The translations under genes and the position numbers were made by a program. Below the pieces are notes generated by a model. That model was not told the origin of the DNA. It ran no database searches and saw only the letters and a list, made by a program, of their open reading frames with translations. Of a DNA stretch of 20,662 bases, positions 1-6,384 are shown one piece after another. Positions within the stretch are counted from its first letter, which is position 1. The number at the start of each line of letters is the position of its first letter. The DNA lies in assembly GCA_903928365.1 (NCBI GenBank), contig CAIYQV010000091.1, positions 1 to 20,662 of the forward strand. The letters run 5' to 3'. Origin of the DNA: an uncultured Flavobacteriia bacterium. Its GTDB lineage: Bacteria > Bacteroidota > Bacteroidia > Flavobacteriales_D > Crocinitomicaceae.

Positions 1-960
1 CAGAAGCGGTGCCATTCGTTCTTTTGCCGAAACACGAAGTGAGGCTGAATCAGAAACAAGCCCGGAGTGTAAAGTTAGTTCATTTGACTGCCGAACACTG
101 TCTGAGGGAATAATGCGGTAAAGGGTTTCGCTAACTTTCCGAATATGCAGTGAATCAAGCAATTGATCGTTGAGTGTAAAAAGGGGCTCCTTTAATGGTT
201 GTGCCAGTTCCAACTCAAGAATTCCCGGAGCTTTGTATTCAAAACGGCTGATCCATTTTGAAGGGAGAACTGGAAATAATTGAAGTGCTAACGTATCAGT
301 AGCTGTATCACTAATTTGAACAGCATCCTTTAGGAACCCGCGACTCTCGGCGGCGCCTACCTGTAAGTCCTTGTTATCATCCTGAAAGGCTCTTACAGAA
401 TAAAAACCTTCTTTTAAATAGCGGATCTCTGCGAATCCAAGTGCGTCTGTGACACCAAAATATAAAGGCTTGAGTGAATCCCGCTCAGTATATAGTCCAA
501 CCGTAGTTTTCGGAGCAAAGGCGTTCGTGGTAGCATTTGTCACTCGGAAAGAGCGTGTAAGGGTATCGAGTACCGAACCGGTGGAGAATACATAACTCAA
601 GAGTGTTCCATTACCTTCGGATGCATCTATCACCGCGCCATTAAGATAGATGACATAGGTTGTATTTGGTTGCAAAGAATCCTTCCAGGATAGAGTCAGT
701 TCTTTTTTGTGCAATTTCGCATCGATCTTGGCATCATTCGGTACGATAAAAATATTTTGTTGCGGATCTTTTAATTGAATAAACTCACTAAAAGTCAGCG
801 TTACTTGGTTTGATGCAAACGATACGGTTCCATTTTCGGGTTGTGAACGTATTGGTTCTGGAGCCAAATCATCCTGTTCACCTCCGGTCAGAAAACCAAC
901 CTGTGCACAACTGCTTATCAGAGCAACAAGAATAAAGGTTAGTAGCGTTCTGAAAACCAT
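1..960 (-). CDS. Ig-like domain lipoprotein (SbsA-type Ig-like family), 3' part missing
   Basis: The frame is open from an ATG at 960 down to the left edge, so 320 codons are visible and the C-terminus lies outside. The N-terminus is a lipoprotein signal peptide: basic start (MVFR), hydrophobic core and the lipobox LISSC, with Cys19 as the lipidated residue. The mature protein begins CAQVGFLTGGEQDD, close to the C-A-x(4)-PTGG-x-x-D start common in a Bacteroidota lipoprotein family with an SbsA-type Ig-like domain. That domain probably covers residues 35-125, with phrases such as VTLTFSEFIQL and PNTTYVIYLNG; a carboxypeptidase-regulatory-like fold may follow (GVTDALGFAEIRYLKEG). Role unknown; cell-envelope, probably outer membrane. 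Its start lies inside the end of the upstream reductase gene (22-base overlap), so the two are probably co-translated. The family name is from memory; the lipobox is seen directly. Confidence 0.8.
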   Translation of the reverse strand, partial: MVFRTLLTFILVALISSCAQVGFLTGGEQDDLAPEPIRSQPENGTVSFASNQVTLTFSEFIQLKDPQQNIFIVPNDAKIDAKLHKKELTLSWKDSLQPNTTYVIYLNGAVIDASEGNGTLLSYVFSTGSVLDTLTRSFRVTNATTNAFAPKTTVGLYTERDSLKPLYFGVTDALGFAEIRYLKEGFYSVRAFQDDNKDLQVGAAESRGFLKDAVQISDTATDTLALQLFPVLPSKWISRFEYKAPGILELELAQPLKEPLFTLNDQLLDSLHIRKVSETLYRIIPSDSVRQSNELTLHSGLVSDSASLRVSAKERMAPLL

Positions 961-1421
961 TGGCAAAGTTCTTCTAATGCAACGCGATCGATCTCGCTAA
1001 AATCGTTGAGTTCGGTACTGTCAATATCCAGCACAGCCCAGACCTTTTTGTTTTTATTCAGCAGAGGCACGACAATCTCACTTCTCGATAACGAACTACA
1101 AGCAATGTGACCTGGAAAAAGATCTACATCCGGCACCACCAAACTTGCTGCTTGTTCCCAGGAACTACCACAAACACCTTTGCCTTTTCGGATGCGCGTA
1201 CAGGCAATCGGACCTTGAAACGGGCCGAGTACCAGCTCATCTTCTTTTACAAGGTAAAATCCCACCCAAAAAAAACCGAAGGCGTCATGCAGCGCCGCAC
1301 AGATGTTTGCCAGATTGGCAATAAGGTCTGTTTCCCCTTCCACCAGAGAGCGTATTTGCGGAAGAAGTCCGTTGTACATTTCTTGTCGCGTTCCCTGTAT
1401 ACGTGTAAGTTCTTCTGCCAT
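939..1421 (-). CDS. msrC: Free methionine-(R)-sulfoxide reductase (GAF domain)
   Basis: This 160-residue single GAF-domain protein should reduce free methionine-(R)-sulfoxide to methionine in the cytoplasm, as the fRMsr (YebR/MsrC) family does. The family hallmark blocks are all present: FFWVGFYL (50-57), LVLGPFQGPIACTRI (63-77), GKGVCGSSW (80-88), VVPDVDLFPGHIACSSLSRS (95-114) and VLDIDS (130-135). The three cysteines of the family, Cys74, Cys84 and Cys108, keep the 10 and 24 spacing of the E. coli enzyme (84, 94, 118), so the protein looks active. Length is normal. The stop at 939 overlaps the start of the downstream lipoprotein gene by 22 bases. It is divergent from the exonuclease at 1511. 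Confidence 0.93.
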   Translation of the reverse strand: MAEELTRIQGTRQEMYNGLLPQIRSLVEGETDLIANLANICAALHDAFGFFWVGFYLVKEDELVLGPFQGPIACTRIRKGKGVCGSSWEQAASLVVPDVDLFPGHIACSSLSRSEIVVPLLNKNKKVWAVLDIDSTELNDFSEIDRVALEELCQWFSERY

Positions 1422-1484
1422 ATGTGTCTGCTGAACTGAGAGAACAAAATTGCCTTATTAAAACCGATTCTGCAATTTTTTGCG

Positions 1485-1492
1485 TATCTTCA
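1485..1492 (+). promoter_or_regulatory. Possible Bacteroidota -7 box (TATCTTCA)
   Basis: TATCTTCA lies 18 bases before the ATG at 1511 and fits TAnnTTTG at six of eight positions. No well-spaced TTG -33 element is visible, so this is a weak call. It supports the inner start at 1511, because transcription starting just after this box would exclude the upstream ATG at 1424. Confidence 0.25.
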
Positions 1493-1510
1493 GTAGATAA
1501 TCACTTAAAA

Positions 1511-2230
1511 ATGCGCGAAAAAATACAATTAGAAAAGATCCTGTTCCTGGACATTGAAACCGTACCGCAATACTATCATTACGACGAATTAAGCGAAGAA
1601 GGAAAGAAACTGTTTGAAGCGAAATCTCGCTCGAAGATCAAAGACGATAAAACAGTCATGGATGTTTACAATGATACTGCCGGAATCCTTGCTGAGTTTG
1701 GTAAGATCGTTTGTATCTCGGTGGGCTTCATTAACGAAACAACTACCGGCAGACAAATGCGGATCAAATCCTTTTACCATGACGATGAAGAAACGCTACT
1801 CAAGCAATTCAAGCGTTTGTTAGATGAGCATGGTCACACCAAATATTTCGCACTTTGCGGCCACAACGCCAAAGAGTTCGATTTTCCATATATCTGTCGC
1901 AGGATGCTGATCCATGGAATGCAGCTACCTTCTTTATTGGATATTGCCGGCAAAAAACCATGGGAAATTTCTCATTTCGATACAATGGAGTTATGGAAGT
2001 TTGGCGATTACAAAGCATATACGTCGCTTGCTTTGCTATGTCATGTGTTCCAAATTCCCACGCCCAAAGATGATATTTCGGGTGCTGACGTAGCGCGTGT
2101 TTATTACGAGGATTCCGCCTTGGAGCGGATTAAAATCTATTGTGAAAAAGATGTGGTGGCGTTAATTCAGTTGTTTCTTCGCATGAAGGGCGAGCCGCTT
2201 GTGGAGGAAGGAGAGATCTATCATGTTTAA
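1511..2230 (+). CDS. DEDDy-type 3'-5' exonuclease (PolB-exonuclease-like)
   Basis: A 239-residue protein resembling the predicted 3'-5' exonuclease family related to the proofreading domain of DNA polymerase B (Pfam DNA_pol_B_exo2). All three exonuclease motifs are visible: Exo I in LFLDIETV (Asp14, Glu16), Exo II in GHNAKEFDFPYI (Asp124), and Exo III as YCEKD (Tyr210, Asp214), the YxxxD spacing of the DEDDy class. It would remove nucleotides from 3' ends using two metal ions; whether the physiological substrate is DNA or RNA is unknown. The frame extends upstream to an ATG at 1424, but the first 29 residues (MSAELREQNC...) do not look like part of the domain, and homologues start just before the DIET motif, so I chose the ATG at 1511. 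It converges on the lipoprotein gene ending at 2242, with an 11-base gap and no obvious terminator. Confidence 0.85.
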   Translation: MREKIQLEKILFLDIETVPQYYHYDELSEEGKKLFEAKSRSKIKDDKTVMDVYNDTAGILAEFGKIVCISVGFINETTTGRQMRIKSFYHDDEETLLKQFKRLLDEHGHTKYFALCGHNAKEFDFPYICRRMLIHGMQLPSLLDIAGKKPWEISHFDTMELWKFGDYKAYTSLALLCHVFQIPTPKDDISGADVARVYYEDSALERIKIYCEKDVVALIQLFLRMKGEPLVEEGEIYHV

Positions 2231-2241
2231 ACTATAAGAAA

Positions 2242-2904
2242 CTAAAACCAAAATAACAATACAATAAAGGAAGCAATCCCTATACCTAGTCCAATCATAA
2301 GTCCTATAAATCCCGTTTTCTTCATCTTCCTCAAATAATTGAGAACATCCGTGTTTTCATCATTTTGATCAGCGTTTTTTAAACGCTTCGCCTTTACCAT
2401 CATGACAATAGCAATTACAAAGGCTGTTAAACCGGTAATTGCGAAAAGAAAAAGCGGAGATGCAGCGAGCAGGTTTTCCAAATCGTATACACCAAAACCT
2501 AAAAAACCGGAAATGATGGACATAACAAAAAACCAAGTCGCCTGCCGTTTGAAAGACCGCTGGATTTTTTCCAATTCCGTTCTTTCTTTTTTTGGAAAGA
2601 TAGGCGTGGTTTCCTTTAAGTCAGAAGGATTGTATTTGGGCGGGCTTGTTGAGAGCCTCTTTTCTACAACAGGCAGCGTTTCGGGGGCCTGGATCTCGGT
2701 ATAGTTTTCCAATGAACTCGAACGTAATTCTACTTGTGCAATGTCACTGAAAGACAGATCTTCTGCAGGTGTGTGTTGTTCAAAATCTTCCATTTTAGAT
2801 GTCACTTCATTAGAATCCGTTCGTTGGAGTTTCCATCCTTGATTCTTTACAATGCCACAGGAATTAATAGCTACACAGATCAGTAGTAATAGGATGTATT
2901 TCAT
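2242..2904 (-). CDS. Hypothetical lipoprotein with three C-terminal membrane segments
   Basis: A 220-residue protein that I do not recognise. It starts with a short lipoprotein signal peptide (MKYILLLLICVAINSC), giving a lipidated Cys16. Residues 17-115 are polar, rich in Ser, Thr, Glu and Pro, and probably disordered (for example VVEKRLSTSPPKYNPSDLK). The C-terminal half has three hydrophobic stretches: about 122-140, 150-171 and 198-219, separated by a charged loop (KAKRLKNADQNDENTD). A lipid anchor together with several membrane helices suggests an inner-membrane protein and not an outer-membrane lipoprotein. The gene lies downstream of a strong terminator on the same strand, so it probably has its own promoter. 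It ends 11 bases from the convergent exonuclease gene. Confidence 0.75.
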   Translation of the reverse strand: MKYILLLLICVAINSCGIVKNQGWKLQRTDSNEVTSKMEDFEQHTPAEDLSFSDIAQVELRSSSLENYTEIQAPETLPVVEKRLSTSPPKYNPSDLKETTPIFPKKERTELEKIQRSFKRQATWFFVMSIISGFLGFGVYDLENLLAASPLFLFAITGLTAFVIAIVMMVKAKRLKNADQNDENTDVLNYLRKMKKTGFIGLMIGLGIGIASFIVLLFWF

Positions 2905-2941
2905 AGTATTAAAATTAAGAAGCGTTTATTCCATCTTTTCC

Positions 2942-2970
2942 AAAAAAAAACCACCTTCCAGAGGTGGTTT
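2942..2970 (-). terminator. Intrinsic terminator after the tandem lipoprotein genes
   Basis: A 9-base stem, AAACCACCT (2948-2956) with AGGTGGTTT (2962-2970), encloses the loop TCCAG. Read on the minus strand the hairpin is followed by nine T residues (2950-2942, partly shared with the stem). It begins 22 bases after the stop of the lipoprotein gene at 2992. The opposite strand lacks a T run beyond TTT, so it acts mainly in the minus direction. Confidence 0.85.
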
Positions 2971-2991
2971 CAATATTTCTAAACAGGATCA

Positions 2992-3372
2992 TTATTGAAT
3001 GAAAACCGTTTCTTCCGAGGTGGTTTCTTCTTCCACTTTAATAATTCCTTCACCTACAGCGGCATTCAACGTCGCTTTAATATTCAGAATCGCCACACCC
3101 GCTTGACCGAGCTGGTAAACATCATTGAAGTTGAACACAGCATCACCGTCTGAGTTGGTATTGGTCGTGTCGTAAAGCACCACATTGGCAGGTTGGTTTG
3201 TGGTTGATTTTCCATAAAGCACCACTTGTGCACCTGAAACAGGTTGACTGGCCACATCTTTCACATGTATGATGGCAATCGTATCTCCTTTCTTACGGCA
3301 TCCTGAAGAGAACGCTAAGCCCATTACTCCGATAAATGCGAAAAACAAGACTCTTTTAAATGTAGTATTCAT
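2992..3372 (-). CDS. Small lipoprotein, Ig-/carboxypeptidase-regulatory-like; paralogue of its upstream neighbour
   Basis: A 126-residue secreted lipoprotein of unknown function. The signal peptide (MNTTFKRVLFFAFIGVMG...) ends in the lipobox FSSGC, Cys25, followed by RKKGD. The mature part of about 100 residues looks like one beta-sandwich of the transthyretin or carboxypeptidase-regulatory type: VKDVASQPVSGAQVVLYG, then TNSDGDAVFNF, then a last strand near ETVFIQ. The same layout occurs in the protein encoded just upstream (3383-3766), which shares SGAQVV / EGAQVV, the TN-x-x-G-x-A-x-FN turn and the C-terminal ETVF / ETIF. The two genes are 10 bases apart and share a promoter and the terminator at 2942-2970. 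Such small domains usually serve as adhesion or scaffold modules; that is inference. Confidence 0.8.
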   Translation of the reverse strand: MNTTFKRVLFFAFIGVMGLAFSSGCRKKGDTIAIIHVKDVASQPVSGAQVVLYGKSTTNQPANVVLYDTTNTNSDGDAVFNFNDVYQLGQAGVAILNIKATLNAAVGEGIIKVEEETTSEETVFIQ

Positions 3373-3382
3373 GATTTTTGGG

Positions 3383-3766
3383 TTAGTTCATTAAAAATAT
3401 GGTTTCAACGGTCGTTAAATGCACTCTGCAACGCACGTAACCTGCACCACTTTTGGTGTTGTCTTTTGCTATGACGTCAAAATATCCGGTTCCGTTGTCT
3501 TCGCCGGCAGCATTAAAATAGGTGTCCATATTAAACTCTGCATAGCCTGAAGCATTCGTAACAAGGGTGTCCACATAGGTGTTTGTCGGTGGATTAGAAG
3601 CCGGATCTCCCACGATTACGACTTGAGCACCTTCAAGCAATTCGTTACTCGCAGACCGAACAAAGATCTTCAAAACAGAGGGATCGTCATTCTTGCAGCC
3701 AGCCAAAATCACCATAGATCCAAGAATGGATCCGGAGAATATTAGCATAGCAAGGGTTCTTTTCAT
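3383..3766 (-). CDS. Small lipoprotein, first of a tandem paralogous pair, with a surface-export-like N-terminus
   Basis: A 127-residue lipoprotein of unknown function. The signal peptide MKRTLAMLIFSGSILGSMVI is followed by the lipobox LAGC, then KNDDPSV. The Lys plus two Asp directly after the lipidated Cys resembles the lipoprotein export signal described for surface lipoproteins in Capnocytophaga and Bacteroides, so the mature protein may face the outside. The rest looks like one small beta-sandwich (LLEGAQVVIVGD, LVTNASGYAEFNMD). The frame continues upstream to an ATG at 3781, but that would add only MMIIV before the basic start. The -7 box at 3793-3800 would put the transcript start almost on that ATG, so I chose 3766. 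The next gene follows after 10 bases. Confidence 0.82.
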   Translation of the reverse strand: MKRTLAMLIFSGSILGSMVILAGCKNDDPSVLKIFVRSASNELLEGAQVVIVGDPASNPPTNTYVDTLVTNASGYAEFNMDTYFNAAGEDNGTGYFDVIAKDNTKSGAGYVRCRVHLTTVETIFLMN

Positions 3767-3792
3767 GACTATGATCATCATTTCGTGCGTCC

Positions 3793-3825
3793 CAAAGATA
3801 AACTTATTTTAAAACACCTTAACAA
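3793..3825 (-). promoter_or_regulatory. Promoter of the tandem lipoprotein genes (TTG-22-TATCTTTG)
   Basis: On the minus strand TATCTTTG (3800 to 3793) is an exact match to the Bacteroidota -7 consensus TAnnTTTG. A TTG at 3825-3823 lies 22 bases further upstream, an acceptable position for the -33 element. The expected start near 3787 leaves a leader of about 20 bases to the ATG at 3766. Confidence 0.5.
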
Positions 3826-3934
3826 CATTGCATCGCAATTTCTTACCTTCGCGATGTTTCTAAGGGTGCATGACTTTTTCTAAACAATCATCCGCCTTAA
3901 AAAGTTACATCTTTCGCTTTAAAAAGCTGATTTC

Positions 3935-4957
3935 ATGAAAGAAACCATAGAAAATATACGCACAGAGTTTTTGGGTTGGGACTTGAAAGATGCCGCAGCA
4001 TTGGAACAGTTCCGTATTCGATTCCTTGGATCGAAAGGGTTGATCAAAGATCTTTTTGGTGCACTTAAGGATGTTCCTGGTGATCAAAAAAGAGAAGCCG
4101 GTCAGCTGGTCAATGCTCTGCGAGCTGAAATTGAAGCGTATTTTGATGAAAACAAGCAGCGACTCGAATCGAGCAGTACAAAAGCAGAGAAACTCGATTT
4201 CTCAAGACCGGCTGCAACTCGACCAATAGGTTCAAGACATCCCTTATCGTTGGTTCGCTCTCAGATCATTGAGATCTTTTCCAGAATTGGATATGCCGTT
4301 TCGGAGGGTCCCGAAATTGAGGACGACTGGCATAATTTTACTGCCTTGAATTTTCCTCCTGAACATCCAGCAAGGGACATGCAGGATACTTTTTTCATTG
4401 AAAAAGGAGAGAAGGAACTGGCCTTACGAACTCACACAAGTTCAGTTCAGGTTCGTGTCATGGAAAATTCCACTCCACCAATTCGAACCATCTCACCAGG
4501 AAGGGTTTATCGAAACGAAGCCATATCTGCCCGAGCGCACTGCTTTTTTCATCAGGTGGAGGGACTCTACATCGATAAAGATGTATCATTTGCCGATCTG
4601 AAACAAACCCTTTTGTATTTCGCTAAAGAAATGTTTGGTGAAAAGGCAACGATTCGGATGCGTCCATCCTACTTTCCTTTCACGGAGCCAAGTGCAGAGG
4701 TGGATGTTTCGTGCACGATCTGTAATGCTTCCGGTTGCAATGTTTGTAAACACAGCGGATGGTTGGAGATATTGGGTTGTGGCATGGTGGATCCGAATGT
4801 GCTTGACGCCTGTGGAATCGATTCGAAAGTATATTCTGGATTTGCCTTTGGAATGGGGATCGAACGCATTGCTCAATTGAAGTATCGTGTGAATGACTTG
4901 CGTCTTTATTCGGAGAACGACATTCGTTTTCTGAAGCAATTTACAGGCGGATTCTAA
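3935..4957 (+). CDS. pheS: Phenylalanyl-tRNA synthetase alpha subunit
   Basis: The 340-residue PheS catalytic subunit of the alpha2-beta2 enzyme charges tRNA(Phe) with phenylalanine in the cytoplasm. The N-terminal 1-90 is the charged tRNA-binding coiled coil; the class II catalytic domain covers about 98-338. Diagnostic blocks are SRHPLSLVRSQI (100-111), SEGPEIEDDWHNFTALN (123-139), RDMQDTFFI (147-155), RTHTSSVQVR (165-174), the motif 2 region GRVYRNE (189-195), PSYFPFTEPSAEVDV (244-258), GWLEILGCGMV (275-285) and motif 3 GFAFGMGIERI (302-312). A Cys4 cluster, C-x2-C-x4-C-x2-C (260-271), is inserted as in many bacterial PheS. The beta subunit gene pheT is not in the window. A weak -7-like TACCTTCG lies at 3844-3851. 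ytxJ follows after 18 bases. Confidence 0.97.
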   Translation: MKETIENIRTEFLGWDLKDAAALEQFRIRFLGSKGLIKDLFGALKDVPGDQKREAGQLVNALRAEIEAYFDENKQRLESSSTKAEKLDFSRPAATRPIGSRHPLSLVRSQIIEIFSRIGYAVSEGPEIEDDWHNFTALNFPPEHPARDMQDTFFIEKGEKELALRTHTSSVQVRVMENSTPPIRTISPGRVYRNEAISARAHCFFHQVEGLYIDKDVSFADLKQTLLYFAKEMFGEKATIRMRPSYFPFTEPSAEVDVSCTICNASGCNVCKHSGWLEILGCGMVDPNVLDACGIDSKVYSGFAFGMGIERIAQLKYRVNDLRLYSENDIRFLKQFTGGF

Positions 4958-4975
4958 TTCATTAAATCAATAACT

Positions 4976-5305
4976 ATGGATTGGAAACAATTGGAGAACG
5001 ATGAACAACTTGCGGAGATATTATCTTCTGCTCAACCAACACTGATCTTTAAACACAGTACGCGTTGCCACATTTCTGCTATGGCATTATCCGGTTTCAA
5101 CAGATCTTGGAATGTTTCTTCGGAAGTTTGTCCGACATATCTGCTGGACCTTATTGCATTCCGAGATCTTTCCGATGAAATAGCACGTCGCACGGGAGTG
5201 GCGCATCAATCCCCGCAGATCATTTTACTTAAGAATGGTGAGGTTCTTCATTCGGCATCTCATCACGGAATCGATGCAGATGAAACAGAAGCTAAATTGG
5301 TATGA
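4976..5305 (+). CDS. ytxJ: Bacillithiol-system redox-active protein YtxJ (bacilliredoxin-like)
   Basis: A 109-residue thioredoxin-fold protein of the YtxJ family (DUF2847), found in organisms that make bacillithiol and thought to remove bacillithiol from protein thiols in the cytoplasm. The diagnostic active-site segment FKHSTRCHISAMAL (25-38) has a single active-site Cys31, with His32 where most members have Pro or Ser. The SPQ cis-proline (79-81) and ILLKNGEVLHSASHHGI near the end complete the fold. A second Cys52 is not in a CxxC arrangement. The start codon lies 18 bases after pheS, and the stop overlaps the next start as ATGA, so ytxJ and the glutaminyl cyclase are translationally coupled. 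A functional link between the two is not obvious. Confidence 0.9.
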   Translation: MDWKQLENDEQLAEILSSAQPTLIFKHSTRCHISAMALSGFNRSWNVSSEVCPTYLLDLIAFRDLSDEIARRTGVAHQSPQIILLKNGEVLHSASHHGIDADETEAKLV

Positions 5306-6384
5306 GTAAAATGAAAAGATATCTTGTTCTTGGTCTTATTGCAGCAGCAATTTTGGCATTCGTCCTTGGACCAATGTTCTCAGGCAACGAAATCTCAGAA
5401 GAGGATGACGTAATTCCGGCAACCTTTTCGTTCAAAGACAATCTTGCCACTAAGTGGGATGAAAAAATCACGCTGGATGTTCTTATAAATGATCCGGATA
5501 TCGCTAAACTGGAACTGATTTACAATGACAGCGTTTTTCAAACATGGAATAATCCCAAAGGAACGATTCATTTTCCTTTTAACGCAGGTTTTTACGGCCT
5601 GGGTACACGGTCCGTTCGCTTGCTTTCTACTTTAAAGAGTGGTGAAACGTTTGTGGATGAACGTATGGTCCGTGTGCTTTCAGATGTTGTTCCGGAGGTT
5701 TGGGTGGCGCAGTCTGAGCAGTCTTTTCCGCATGACCCTACCAGTTTTACACAGGGACTGGAGTTTGATGGAACTCAGTTGTATGAAGGCACGGGACAAC
5801 GCGGGCAGAGTATGGTTGCTCAGGTCGAACTATCTTCAGGAAGAATAACGAAAAAAATGGGTCTGGATGCCACCTGTTTTGGAGAGGGAATAACCATTTT
5901 GGGCGAGGATCTTTATCAGTTGACCTGGCAAGAGAAACGCTGTTTTGTATATGACAAAAAAACACTCCAGCTCAAGCGAGAAATGAATTATGTCGGCGAA
6001 GGTTGGGGATTGTGCAATGATGGCACGTCTCTGATCATGTCTGACGGTTCAGAGCGATTGACATTCCGTGATCCAAAAACCTTTGAGATCCAGCGCACAA
6101 TAGAAGTTTACACGCATCAGGGCCCCGTTACCTATCTGAACGAGCTCGAATATGCGGATGATTTGATCTATGCGAATGTTTGGATGACCAACAAAATCGC
6201 CGTAATCGACCCACGTAATGGGAAAGTCCTTGCAGAGATCGATGCAACAAGTCTGGTAAAAGATGGTAAAGGGAAGGGGGACGTGCTTAATGGCATTGCA
6301 TTTAAAGGAAGCGAGGCATATCTAACCGGAAAGAATTGGGTCAAATTATTCCGAGTGAAATTCACCAAGCCTGGAGATGTATAG
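5302..6384 (+). CDS. Glutaminyl-peptide cyclotransferase, plant/bacterial (propeller) type, membrane-anchored
   Basis: This enzyme cyclises N-terminal Gln of peptides and proteins to pyroglutamate, releasing ammonia. Residues 5-24 (KRYLVLGLIAAAILAFVLGP) form a hydrophobic anchor or uncleaved signal without a lipobox; residues about 30-115 look like an Ig-like strand-rich domain (FKDNLATKWDEKITLDV); the five-bladed propeller follows. Family phrases are PTSFTQGLEFDG, LYEGTGQRGQS, FGEGITIL, LYQLTWQEKRCFVYD, GEGWGLCNDG, LIMSDGS, LNELEY, YANVWMTNKIAVI, VLNGIAF and AYLTGKNW. It most likely acts in the periplasm, attached to the inner membrane. The Bacteroidetes Q-rule says that signal peptidase I substrates of this phylum start with Gln that is cyclised, and four secreted proteins in this window fit. 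The gene overlaps ytxJ (ATGA) and the S51 hydrolase gene (8 bases). A second start, ATG at 5311, is possible. Confidence 0.9.
   Translation: MSKMKRYLVLGLIAAAILAFVLGPMFSGNEISEEDDVIPATFSFKDNLATKWDEKITLDVLINDPDIAKLELIYNDSVFQTWNNPKGTIHFPFNAGFYGLGTRSVRLLSTLKSGETFVDERMVRVLSDVVPEVWVAQSEQSFPHDPTSFTQGLEFDGTQLYEGTGQRGQSMVAQVELSSGRITKKMGLDATCFGEGITILGEDLYQLTWQEKRCFVYDKKTLQLKREMNYVGEGWGLCNDGTSLIMSDGSERLTFRDPKTFEIQRTIEVYTHQGPVTYLNELEYADDLIYANVWMTNKIAVIDPRNGKVLAEIDATSLVKDGKGKGDVLNGIAFKGSEAYLTGKNWVKLFRVKFTKPGDV

Noticed and set aside
1107..1439. Plus-strand open frame of 110 codons opposite the methionine-sulfoxide reductase
   Set aside because: It lies antisense to a gene with all family motifs, has a low-complexity-free but unrecognisable product and no promoter; a shadow frame.
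2910..2917. TAATTTTA on the minus strand before the three-helix lipoprotein gene as a -7 box
   Set aside because: It lies only 5 bases from the start codon and lacks the final G; a promoter must exist near here because of the upstream terminator, but this is not a convincing one.
4586..4939. Minus-strand open frame of 117 codons opposite pheS
   Set aside because: Antisense to well-conserved catalytic motifs of PheS; composition is that of a mirrored coding region.
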